Source of the DNA: Cladopsammia gracilis
Lineage: Eukaryota > Cnidaria > Anthozoa > Scleractinia > Dendrophylliidae
DNA length: 64,000 nt
Assembly: GCA_022457155.1 (NCBI GenBank)
Contig: JAJGOT010000292.1
Span: 567,501-631,500 of the forward strand
Reading direction: 5' to 3'
A program made the translations under genes and the position numbers. Below, one piece after another: positions 54,835 through 64,000 of the stretch (positions are counted from its first letter, which is position 1; each line of letters begins with the position of its first letter). Under the pieces are notes generated by a model that saw only the letters and a program-made list of their open reading frames with translations, was not told the DNA's origin and did not search any database.

Positions 54835-55348
54835 TGTAACGGGGGCGGATGTTGACATCGGGTTTCTTTCAAATCAGTTCAAATATTCAGATCAACATCG
54901 CCGTCGGAGAAACGTTTTATAGACAGAGAATCCCAAGCGTCGATTCTAACTTGTTTATTATACTTGAAATTCCCGTAAAAACTGAAAATAATAACCGAAA
55001 AGCGAACGATTACAATAGATTCTAAGATAATTCTACTGGGAGCACGTGGCATGCACGAAAACGATTACCTCGAATAACTCTAATAATATAACGAAATCAC
55101 TAAACCTAAGAAATAACAATACTACTAGGACTGAACTTAAAACTATAAAACAAGAAAACATACCTCTTTCTCCGATAGAAACTATCTTAATGGCACACAC
55201 GTCTTTCTTACTTTCGGTCCGTACAATTCTCTATGTGACACTGAAAACTGATCCGACACACGCAAAATACAAAGAAACTTCAGATGATTAAAATAGAAAC
55301 GGAAATGACGCGAGTCACGCAACGAAAAACTAATAGCTAACATTTACA
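54835..55348 (-). repeat. BEL 5' LTR
   Basis: 514 bp, 99.4% identical to the other LTR by direct reading. It should contain promoter and polyadenylation signals for the minus-strand transcript. Followed by the GTGAA target copy at 55349-55353. Confidence 0.95.
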
Positions 55349-55352
55349 GTGA

Positions 55353-55404
55353 ATATTAAACTGTGAATATTAGACTGTGAATATTAGTGGTTATCGCGCC
55401 CGAC
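55353..55404 (+). repeat. Left half of a split tRNA-like SINE
   Basis: TTAGTGGTTATCGCGCCCGAC, joined across the transposon to the right half at 59126-59175, reads like the A-box half of a tRNA-Asp-type sequence. Preceded by three ACTGTGAATATTA units. Confidence 0.5.
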
Positions 55405-55580
55405 CTCTCTCCTCCGCAGAGGCTCCTATCAGTAAAGAACAGTAAAAGAGACAATGGGAGCGCGGGGAACGATGGGAAGAACGAAAGAGCGGGAGCCTCT
55501 GCCAGATAATGTTTTCAAAATGGCGCCCGATTTCCGAGGGAGGCTGGGGCTAGTCATGCACCTTTATAAATATAAACAAG

Positions 55581-55870
55581 ATGGCGGAACATGAAGTTCG
55601 ACAAGAGCAGGAAGTTTTCTCTCTTTCCGCGCGACCGTTTCAAAAGGCGAAAGAAAGTGGTAAAACAATATGCTTTAAATGTTTTGAAGATGACGGCCTG
55701 GTCAATTTTTTTTTGCCGAGGGAGCTGGAATTAGTTAACATTTTCGTACGATGCATCGCAACACCGATGTCGACTTGGTGAAATGCAAGACACTTTTCCT
55801 GAATCGCCACGGTGAGGAAACGGCAACGGCGAGAGTCCTGGAGCAATTAAGCAGACTCAGACTGGAAACG
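55581..55870 (+). pseudogene. First-exon-like frame inside the transposon
   Basis: ATGGCGG start; a 66-residue frame beginning MAEHEVRQEQEVFSLS to a stop at 55781. A second frame from about 55752 (MHRNTDVDLVKCKTLFLNRH, then LEQLSRLRLET) runs on to ACG|GTTAGT, a plausible donor. Both parts look coding, so a 1-nt shift after the nine-T run at 55707-55715, or before 55752, probably broke one exon. Unknown family. Confidence 0.4.
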
Positions 55871-56099
55871 GTTAGTATGCTCCTTATTATTATTTCATTA
55901 TTATAAAGAACGGTATCGAAAAACTGCGACTATACAATTTCCATTGACTGAAAACTGTAATTAAATAATTCACTCCAATCATTTTCTGATGAGCTCGTTT
56001 TATTAAGAGAATTTGACCTCGTAATGTGAAAAATAATTCCTCACGCTTTCCAAGACTTATCCCTGTTTTATTCTATATTATAATTCTGCATTTCAAATA

Positions 56100-58427
56100 T
56101 GTTGTTAGGTTTATAAATTAGTATCTTGGGTTTACTTATTCAAACAGGAAAAAAGCTGTTTTCTGTGTAGAATTTTGTAATTCTTTTTAGATCTTTTAAA
56201 CAAGAGCAATAGGAACCAGATCACTTTTTAGTCAACTGAACAACCTGGCAAAAACAGTCAATACTAGCACTCCCCATGTGACTTCTCTCCTGAATTCTGT
56301 GAAGTGACCAAGAAACTACATGATTGACATTATGGAGTATGTTATCATTAATTTCCTCTATCAGAATATTTCATTTACTATTGGCAGTAAAATGTTTTTG
56401 TTGTATCCTACTTGTTTATTCCTTGTTTAGAGGCTCTCACATCTGCAACCTGTCAGACCTAATGGTATTTACAACTTGGCCATACCAAAAGAAATACTGT
56501 AACTGAAGAGAATCTGTATGTTGATATTGCAGCAAAGAACTGTCCAGAGATATCAAAGCCACAAAACAAAAGTCATTTGTAGTTAGATCAAAGTAACAAA
56601 AATATAGTGAAGATATTAAACAAAAGACAATTGACTTAATCCTTGATGCAAGATGTGGTCACATAGTGGATAGAAATATCAACAGTGAAATTCTCCTTAC
56701 TGGACTTATCATTCCCCTTATGACTTCCTCACATATTATTATTATTATTATTACTCCAATAGCACTGCAAATGCACATGGTGGAACAACATACAAATTCT
56801 CTAGCTGGAAGCTGTTAACTTACTCTACCAAACTATTCATGTTGAACAGTGATGACCCCATGAAACCACGAGAAACTTGGACATCACTACAGCTTTACAT
56901 GTTTACAAAATAGCACCAGTCACTTTACATTAAAGGGAACCTTGGCTGAAAAACAGTTTTAGATTCAAGTTTGTGTAATGGTTATATTTAACTCAACTGG
57001 GGTTTTAAGTCAGTATCTCTGTAACTGGTTACTGAATGCGAAGTGTTCTTTTTTCAGTTCAAATTTCCTGAATGCAGCCATGTTTTCTTTATGGTAATTT
57101 ATGTCAATGCATTGTCGAAGATGTCAATATGGAGTTTACAGAAGAATATTTCGCGGTAGAACCGTACAATATTCAGTCAAAAATGCATTAAAAGCATATA
57201 TACATGATGTTGACTTAAACCATCGTATTAAAAGCTCACGAAAATGCAATGACATCATAAAACAAACATGGCTATGCACGGGAAATTTGAAAGCAAAAAA
57301 TGCAGTAACAAAATGCCCAGTATTCATGAGTTAAAGGTTTGTAATCACCTTCAAAACCTGTAAACCAGTTTAACAATGACACGTACTAATGATCTAGAAG
57401 AAATTTTTTCTAGCCAAGATTCCCTTTAACCCCTAAGAGTGACGGAAAAGAAATTTCTCTTTACATTATTCCTTGTAAACAATCAAGTGACGAGAATGAA
57501 GAACGAGAATCAAAACAATCAAGTGATGAGAATAAAGAAAGTGATCACCAAAGATGAGATGTCTTGATATTTAGACAAATTCTCCTTACTAGTTCCATAA
57601 GAAATGTATGAAGAACAGTGAGGAGAATATGCATTTTAATTCCAGGGCTTTAAGGGTTAACTTTTAGCTCACATTACATTACATTAGTTGTGTAATGTGG
57701 ACAGAACTAAAGTAAAAAGGCATGAAAGCTTTGTAGAAGTACGGGTACCCAAAAATATTCATTAACAAAAGTGATAATAACGACAAAAGATGTTTCTATT
57801 TATGCCTCTTATTTAAAAATTCTCCTTACGGCTAGTAAAACAAACTGGGGAAAAATGTTGAATTGTTCCTTAAATTTGCTTGACCTTTAACCGCAATGCA
57901 ATTGTGAGAAACTGCATGCTGATCACTATTGGGACTAATGGATTAACAACTTTAGACAATGAAGGGTATTTTTTCATAAAACAATTTCTTATGGATGGTC
58001 GGCTAGTTGTCAGACCCAAGAAATATTATTACACACAATGGGCCTTTAATCACACCGCAGCAATATAAGCCATAACCCATAGATTAACCATGCAAAGCCT
58101 CGCTTTAAACAGTTTCATAAACGGGTCATGCAAGTTCCCTCTCACACCCAGACTGGGAAATACAGCCAGCAAGTTCCCTCTCATATCCAGACAGGATAAA
58201 AGTGTAGCAATTACAAATTCCCTCTCACATCCAAACCAGAGACTAATAATTTCCTCTTAAGAGTAAACTCAGTCATGAAAACAATCATAATTATAAATAA
58301 CCATTTAATGAGCAAATTTCTAGGATACACTGTAGCAGTATATTTATTGTATATATTTAGGAAAAACTAAGCCACTCACCCCTACATAATATTTATTGCA
58401 AAATTTTGAATAAAACAAGCTCTGAAT
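56100..58427. other. Interior of the 3.7-kb transposon
   Basis: AT-rich with scattered short frames and no recognised domain. Short repeats AAGTTCCCTCTCACAYCCAGAC lie at 58130-58245 (three copies) and CAATCAAGTGA units near 57480-57530. Confidence 0.4.
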
Positions 58428-58814
58428 TTAACATACAGTACCATTTAGTCCATGCAGAAACAAATATAGCTGAAATGATTTTATGTTTTCAAACAACTGT
58501 GTGAAATATTTTAACTGACTGATGATCATCAGGCTTTGTCTTGGGAATTTGTCACCTTGAAAAAAAAAACAATAGCTAAACACAGCACTTCTAAATAAAA
58601 GACAAAAACGCAAGTATCTGCAATGGATAACTGGTTCGTTCGAAGACTTTGTATTCGGCATCAACGAATGCTTTCCTGCTGACCCGCTAGCTCTATCCTT
58701 AACCGGGGTGCTACTAAGAGGCTGGCAACCATCATCATCTTCGATGTTATCGTTTGTGAGAGGGAGAAACACAGCGTATGTTATAAAGAGAACTAAATCC
58801 AAAATGGCGGACAA
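58428..58814 (-). CDS. Uncertain minus-strand frame with hydrophobic start
   Basis: 128 codons from ATG 58814. Residues 4-20 (ILDLVLFITYAVFLPLT) could be a signal peptide or membrane segment, followed by an acidic/serine-rich part. The first 60-70 residues look more coding than the rest, so a splice may occur. No family recognised. The ATG lies in a GCCATTTTG YY1-like context near the transposon end. Confidence 0.3.
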   Translation of the reverse strand: MSAILDLVLFITYAVFLPLTNDNIEDDDGCQPLSSTPVKDRASGSAGKHSLMPNTKSSNEPVIHCRYLRFCLLFRSAVFSYCFFFQGDKFPRQSLMIISQLKYFTQLFENIKSFQLYLFLHGLNGTVC

Positions 58815-59125
58815 TCACGAAAAAGCACGAATGGTCAAAACTCCGTTAATAAGGACCGAAACTTCATCAAATTGCATCTACTAACCTTCTATACTCAGAT
58901 CTTTAAAATAACATTCGAAATCGTCAAAATCGTCGACTGGTTTAGCCATAACCACAGAACCGCAAATCCCACCAGAGAACCGCACATTATCTGGCAGAGG
59001 TCTCCCTTCTTTCTTCTCCCTTCCCAGAGTTCCCCGCGCGCTTTACTTTTTACCTCTACCCAGCCTCCGCGCGTTTTTTTGCCAAGCGTGGAGCATGACT
59101 GGGAGACCTCTGCGGAGGAGAGAGG

Positions 59126-59260
59126 CGCCCGACTAGTATCCGGGGAGACGTCGGTTCGATTCCGACTCGAGACAACATGTTTTTTCCTTTTCACATGAGG
59201 TGTGTGTCGAAAGTCTAATATTCACAGTTAATGGTGTTTAATTTCATTCTTATTTGTACT
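59126..59260 (+). repeat. Right half of the split tRNA-like SINE
   Basis: TAGTATCCGGGGAGACGTC, then a perfect B box GGTTCGATTCC at 59153-59163 and a T-stem partner GAC. This resembles the 3' half of tRNA-Asp. The following TAATATTCACAGTTAATG and TTTAATTTCATTCT invert the sequence left of the BEL element near 47636-47675. Confidence 0.55.
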
Positions 59261-59569
59261 AAGACTTTCTTGACTTCGAAATTGCTTTTAATTAGTAATT
59301 ATAATAGATTGTTAAGGATTATAACCAAAATACTGACTTGTTGATGAGGCAAAAATAAACTTGTGGTTGTGTGACAGTGCTAATAAAGTAGTCTGTCCAA
59401 CAGTATTAAACAATAACCCATCAGAGCAGACTGGTTCCAAGTTTGTTATTAATACATGTAGTACATTGTAATTGCTAAATCTTACAGATGATGAACCTGA
59501 GATCCAAATTGGAAAGTGTTTTGTGTACTTCTGCATGCATGCACTATCATGTAAACAAGTGCTGCTAAG
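59261..59569. other. No gene seen
   Basis: AT-rich; a 74-codon minus frame has no motif. Confidence 0.35.
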
Positions 59570-59921
59570 GCTATGTCTACACTATACCGGATAGCTTATC
59601 ATGTCGACATGAAAAATACTCCGGCCTGGTGTGAACAGAAACGACCCAGAACTGGATATTTACTTCTTTTTCAGTGGGTTTCAATCCTCGCTCCTAGTCG
59701 TTGACTTCCGCTACGGTTCAGTTCTATCGCCTATTCACACTGCCCCAGAGATTGGCACGAGAATCTATCCGATATTTGACGATTCACTTTCGCGAGCGCC
59801 GCGTCGCAGCGCCGCTCCGGAACAAAAATCGTTCCGAAACTAGCGTTTCATGTGTGAACGAAAGGCCTATCCGGTATGGTTTTCGTGCCAACGTAAGAGC
59901 TATCCGGTATAATGGATAGCA
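59570..59921. mobile_element. Small inverted-repeat element
   Basis: CTATGTCTACACTATACCGGATAGCTT at the left and AAGAGCTATCCGGTATAATGG at the right form about 20-bp inverted ends. GC-rich centre without a supported frame. Confidence 0.55.
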
Positions 59922-60239
59922 AAGTTATGGCTCACTGAGCTATGAGTTATGGCTCACTAACGGATTGCAAAGTTATGGCTCACTGAAATTTTAAGCATTT
60001 GTATGAGAAAAGACATTCTAGTCCAACTAGCCTCGCTTTCATTTTTTTCCCAAAATTTGATTGCCTCTAACTTCTCCTAAAACAAGAATATGGCCTTGAA
60101 AATGCATACAATGACTTGTTTTGACCTGATCTTTATCATTAACAAATTGCTTTTCTTTTCTTGAGAACCTGTCCAAACAAAAAATTGTCGGGCGGCCATA
60201 TTTGCATTCGGTGTATAAAGGTTTGAAAAGATACAGATA

Positions 60240-60490
60240 TGGTTAGTATAAAACACGGACTGCGACTAGGGACTAGGGACTGGCTACGGACTGGGTATAA
60301 AACATGGACAAGGGTATAAAACGTGGAGTACGGACTGTGGACTACGGACTGGGTATAAAACACGGACTAGGGTATAAAACGCGGAGTGCAGACTACGGAC
60401 TGCAGACTACGGACTGGGTATAGAACACAGACTAGGGTATACAATGCAGCCTGAGAATCATGGACTCGGTATAAAACGCAGACTGTGCGT
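60240..60490. repeat. TATAAAAC/ACGGACT array
   Basis: Seven to eight irregular units mixing GGTATAAAACACGGACT with ACTACGGACTGGG, alternating about 19 and 36-46 bp. A single copy of the unit (complement) lies at 62128-62155, so the array seems to have expanded from one end of the foldback. Confidence 0.8.
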
Positions 60491-62160
60491 AAGATAACGA
60501 ACGAGCACCGAAGCTGTCAACATGAAATATTGATTTACCTCGATAAATACTTAGATTTTAAATACGTACATGTAGGGGCATGTTACTTAACAAACGTTTG
60601 GTCTCTTGATATTTGAAAAAAAAATTCAAATATAGGAAAGCAGAAATATTATCTTAATTCTCGCAATTTTTGTTATTAACGATCTGCTTTATACCTTGCT
60701 AGCAGAGCCCCTTTTGGCTGACTTGATCTGCTACAGATCCTATGTACACCAGCAGCATTTTCGTTTGCGGTCCTTTGCTTCTTACTTGGTCACGTGCCGC
60801 TGTGACGTGGGTCAATTGGCAAACGTTTGAATTTGAGCTCATCTATTGCCATCACTACGTGCGATTTGGCAGAGAATTGGCGTTCACGCTAGTTTGTCTA
60901 TCTTTTTGCTGCTACACCGTGCTGACAAGACCCAACCAGGTCGAAACAGCTGTCCACAGTTGCATTTTGACTTTCAGTTTAGGCTCTATTATGTCGTCGC
61001 GTTAAATGTTCTACAAGTATCAGCCTTGCTCTATACTTTGATTGTACCCCCTTTGATCTTCACAAGTTCTGCTCGCAGGGCATCTGCTTTACAGCGGTTC
61101 AAAAATAAAGGTCTATATTTTAAAAAATGCTGGTAGACAATTAACTCTGATAAAATGCGCAGCAACACGTTCCTGGATATTATTGATAATTAATGGCAAC
61201 AATAATATGAAATATTTTTAAAAATTTTGCGAAAAGTTATTCAGCCCAGAAAGCTATCTTATGTGCGCAATGTTTACATTAAAAATTAAAATTTTGTTGG
61301 TTTTGAAAGCTAAGCAATAAAAGACCATAAAACTTACTAAGTTGACGAAACAAGTCGGGCTGGTTTGAAGGCTTAAAAGTACTTCACCAATCTATAGATT
61401 CCAATTTTAATATACCGTTCCGGGCCCGAAAAGTTATCGGGACTTTCAAGAAACGGGGCCCCTGGGACAACATGTTGCTGAATTTTATCAGAGTTAATTG
61501 TCTACCTGTCCAGCATTTTGGGAAATACAGACCTTTATTTATGAACCGCTGTAAAGCAGATACCCTGCGAGCAGAACTTGTGAAGATCGAAGGGGGGCTC
61601 TGCATGCAGGGTATAAAGCAGATTGTAAATATGAAAAATTACGAAAATTAAGATAATATTTCTGCTTTCCTTTACTTGAATTTTTTTCAAATTAATATCA
61701 AATAAGCATAAGTGTAAGCGCAAGCATAAGCACAAGAATGTTCCCACTTGTGAAATAAGCATAACACTGGCGACGTACGCATGCGCAGTGAAAGTCTCGG
61801 TAGGAAACAAGATGGCGGAAATTTCTTGTGCTTATGCTTATGCTTATTTCACGCCGGTTCCCACTTGTGAAATAAGCACAACACAAGCGAATTAAGCATA
61901 AGCGCAGTCGTAAGAAAAAGGAAAATGTTCCTTTTTCTTGTGCTTACGCTTATGCTTATTTCACGCCGGTTCCCACTAGCGTTATCTCTTATTTCACTAG
62001 TGGGAACCAGGCTTAACGGTTGTAAAGTAACATGCCGCGACCCCCATGTATTAAAAATCTACGTATTTATCGAGGTAATTAAATCAATATTTCAGATATT
62101 TTATTTTCACAGCTTCGGTCCTTGTTATTTTACACCCAGTCCGTGTTTTATGTAATGTTT
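60440..62160. mobile_element. Large nested foldback element
   Basis: CGAAGCTGT...TACCTCGATAAATAC at 60510-60560 is inverted at 62060-62120. AAATATTATCTTAATT near 60645 is inverted near 61650. GATCTTCACAAGTTCTGCTCGCAGGG at 61057-61082 is inverted at 61563-61590. The arms are thus about 700 bp around a 330-bp centre (61156-61480). The right arm carries an extra insertion at 61690-62013. No protein recognised; frames of 70-96 codons are arm copies. Confidence 0.7.
61690..62013. mobile_element. AAGCATAAGC-type MITE pair nested in foldback
   Basis: Units GGTTCCCACTTGTGAAATAAGC and AAGCATAAGCGTAAG occur in both orientations. The right end TTATTTCACTAGTGGGAACC is mirrored at about 61738 and 61857. 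It looks like two copies in tandem. Contains ACAAGATGGCGG. Confidence 0.6.
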
Positions 62161-62559
62161 AAAAAACGAGCAGTAGTGTATTATTAGGTTTAAAAACTCG
62201 AGGCGAAGTCGAGAGTTTTTACACCTGATAATACACGTGCTGCGAGTTTCTAGAACGGCTTCAAAAACATTCTTTCAAAAGCGTGTCCCTTCGGAATTAA
62301 AACAATTGCGCTTTTGTGCAAAGAGGAAATTAGCATACGAGAAAAACAAGTAGACTAGACTGATTAGCATACAACACATGTGCCACGTCTTCGACGAAGT
62401 GACCATTGCTTCCCGGCTCCTGTCGGAAGTTTTGGGATTTTATAGTTCTGAGGGAAAACATCTACTAAAAAAATGCTATACTAAAGTTGTCAGGTACGGT
62501 AGATAAAACGGCTGACAATTTTTTTTCAGAGGTAGAGAACGAGTAGAAATAAGCAGCTT
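62161..62559. other. Intergenic with a 60-bp hairpin
   Basis: GTGTATTATTAGGTTTAAAAACTCG and its near complement (62177-62236) form a stem with a short GAGGCGAAG loop region. Nothing else is supported. Confidence 0.5.
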
Positions 62560-63068
62560 GCATCTGCGAATATTTACGTATTAACCACTTACTACCTAAG
62601 AAATCTAGGGAAATTATTTTCAATACAATTGTTTTACCAGTTTTTGATTATGCCGATGTAGTGTGGGGTGATAGGTTTAATTCCACCCTTATGAACAGGC
62701 TACAAATTTTTCAAAATAAGGCTGCGAAACCAATAACTGATAAACCCCCTTTTTCTTCTAGTCATGATGCACTGAAGTTGCTGGGTTGGAAAGATTCAGA
62801 ATATAGGAGAAAATTTCATAGGTTATCTTTTATCTTTAATTATATTATAAAAAATAATGATTTTATTTATGATAATATTAAGCTTGAAGATATTCATTCC
62901 CATAATACTAGAAATAAATCTATGTTTTCTCTCCCTACAGCAAAAACTAATTGGGGGAAATCTAAGTCAGCTTATATGTTTTTTAATGAATGGAACTCCT
63001 TGAATGGATCACTGAAGACATCGGTAAATTTTAGGATTTTTAAAAAACAATATTTTAATAATATATAA
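62560..63068 (+). pseudogene. LINE reverse transcriptase C-terminal end
   Basis: Plus-strand frame containing VLPVFDYADVVWGD, LQIFQNKAAK, HNTRNKSMFSLP and AYMFFNEWNSL, the conserved C-terminal stretch after the RT domain of CR1/L2/Jockey-type LINEs. The frame is open from about 62560 (RINHLLPKK) to TAA at 63066-63068. Only the last part of the element is present, as expected for 5'-truncated insertions. The catalytic RT box is not in this fragment. The A/T-rich tail near 63060-63120 marks the 3' end. Confidence 0.85.
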
Positions 63069-63169
63069 TGTTTCTTTTTTGTCTATTAGTATATTTAGTT
63101 TTCATTAGTTTATTTCAATTCTTAATTCTATTTCTACAAATGTAATTAGTATTCAGGACTTTTTTTTAG

Positions 63170-64000
63170 AGCTCGAAAAACTTTCAGAAGAAAATGCAAT
63201 GAGTCGTTTGAGTGGTCAACGATTTCCTCTTGACTCTGAATTGCTAAGCAAGATATTAAACTCAATGGACACAGAATATGATCGCATGGCACTAAAAGCA
63301 GTTATATTTGCGCTTCATTCGAGATCTCAAACATATGAACTGGGAATCAAGCCAGACAGGGCAGTCAATTTTCTTTCCAAAACTTTGACTATATCAGATG
63401 AAAGCGAGAATGCATTAAAGGCAGCTGAAGACATTATGAAGCTCAGAACACGTGAGAGAGTTGAGAATGTAGAAAAAAAGATTCAGAACCTTGATACGAA
63501 ATTAGATAAATCATTACTTTCAGAAAGGCGGAAGTGCGAACTTGAAGGTGAAAAAGATGCCTTAAAAGAAAGGTTGGCTAAGTTAAAGGACTTAGAAAAA
63601 AATGAAAGCGCTTCTTCTCAGAGGAAAGCACAGCAAAGAAAGCGCAAAATTGCTCAAGATCTTGTAGCTACAAATAGACTAAAAAAGAGAAAGTTAGGGG
63701 CAGGAGCACCACAACTGCTGGATTCAGAAGACGAAACCTTCATAGCCAAGGCAATTTCAACAAAGAGTACCTGTCACGGAAGACGGCACGAAACTACGCT
63801 ATATACCAACAACAGAGTAAAGAAAAGAGACTTCCTTTCTCTCGCCAACTATTCGCTCATGAAATGTGGTAAAAAGCTTATAAAATCAGCAACCACAGTA
63901 GCGAATCGAGGAAAGCCCAAAAATGTGCGGTCTACTGCTGCCAAGTCACATGTTGGAAAGTGGCTCTGGTGTACCAAGAAACCACTGAAAACAGAAGACC
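63170..64000 (+). CDS. Partial exon, lysine-rich coiled-coil protein, unknown
   Basis: A frame from CTC at 63172 runs for 276 codons to the window edge with no stop. A T-rich tract and TTTTTTAG|AG at 63161-63170 give a good splice acceptor in phase 2, so an earlier exon is expected upstream. Residues 1-90 are helical (MDTEYDRMALKAVIFALHS). Residues 95-165 are a charged coiled coil ending in a basic RKAQQRKRKIA run. A C-terminal block holds LGAGAPQLLDSEDETFIAKA, CHGRRHETTLYTNNRVKKRD and KPKNVRSTAAKSHVGKWLW. I do not recognise a named family; similar blocks may belong to multicopy cnidarian transposon proteins. The DNA-binding role suggested by the basic runs is inference. Confidence 0.6.

Larger units (their letters stand above)
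47696..55348 (-). mobile_element. BEL/Pao LTR retrotransposon, nearly intact
   Basis: A 7,653-bp element on the minus strand: LTRs of 514 bp at both ends (TGTAAC...TTTACA), a 5-bp target duplication GTGAA (47691-47695 and 55349-55353), and one long Gag-Pol frame in the order Gag, zinc knuckles, aspartic protease, RT, RNase H, integrase. The order PR-RT-RH-IN and the domain types are those of BEL/Pao. The LTRs differ at three sites, all transitions, so insertion is recent. The frame is unbroken except for two in-frame stop codons. There is no envelope-like frame. Confidence 0.97.
55404..59125. mobile_element. 3.7-kb inverted-repeat transposon, hAT-like
   Basis: Ends CCTCTCTCCTCCGCAGAGG and its complement, with imperfect inverted arms reaching about 55512 and 58983 (ACATTATCTGGCAGAGG). 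CGCCCGAC is present on both sides (55397-55404 and 59126-59133). Allowing one shared base, the target duplication is 7-8 bp, pointing to a hAT-like enzyme. Inside, ATG-bearing first-exon-like frames start near each end and point inwards (55581 plus, 58814 minus). No transposase core is recognised in the AT-rich middle. Confidence 0.65.

Overview
The window looks like nuclear DNA from a cnidarian, most likely an anthozoan such as a stony coral. The evidence is low GC, long non-coding stretches, short open frames ending in consensus splice donors, and a mix of Penelope-like, Ngaro/DIRS-type, BEL/Pao, Tx1-like and L2/CR1-like retroelements with many short inverted-repeat elements. This is inference; the species cannot be fixed from sequence alone. 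There is no operon, no CRISPR array and no complete conserved host gene. Most of the recognisable content is mobile or tandemly repeated DNA.

Layout. 0-2.1 kb: remains of two Penelope-like elements (PLEs) with inverted termini carrying hammerhead-ribozyme-like folds; one keeps a GIY-YIG endonuclease. 3.1-5.3 kb: a long frame joining an OTU cysteine-protease domain, a zinc finger and the start of a hAT transposase, broken by three 1-nt shifts and a small element. 5.3-13 kb: small inverted-repeat elements and tandem duplications. 14.3-16.3 kb: a decayed tyrosine-recombinase retroelement with split direct repeats. 17.5-18.9 kb: a deleted LINE on the minus strand. 21.1-23.1 kb: an inverted-repeat element holding a LINE 3' end that is itself split by a Harbinger-type element. 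23.6-23.9 kb: a tRNA-derived SINE head with a 46-bp array. 28.2-29.3 kb: a candidate first exon followed by about 24 copies of a unit resembling its own splice donor. 31-39.4 kb: foldback elements and one more candidate first exon (35.45 kb). 39.6-41.5 kb: a G-run element, then 1.3 kb of GATGG repeats. 43.2-45.4 kb: a large inverted repeat. 46.3-47.4 kb: a homogeneous 51-bp array. 47.7-55.3 kb: an almost intact BEL/Pao retrotransposon on the minus strand with 514-bp LTRs differing at 3 sites. 55.4-59.1 kb: a transposon with inverted ends inserted in a tRNA-like sequence. 60.2-62.2 kb: a nested foldback. 62.6 kb to the end: a LINE 3' end, then an exon of an unrecognised lysine-rich coiled-coil protein running off the window.

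How the parts relate. The insertions can be ordered. A Harbinger-type element landed in a LINE 3' coding end that already lay in a larger element. The 3.7-kb transposon split a tRNA-like SINE, and the BEL element landed in the flank of that SINE. Three small elements share inverted ends containing long G/C runs, two of them with clear 8-bp target duplications. The hammerhead-like folds at PLE termini are the best supported RNA features. Host genes, if present, are visible only as isolated first exons; without transcripts they stay candidates.
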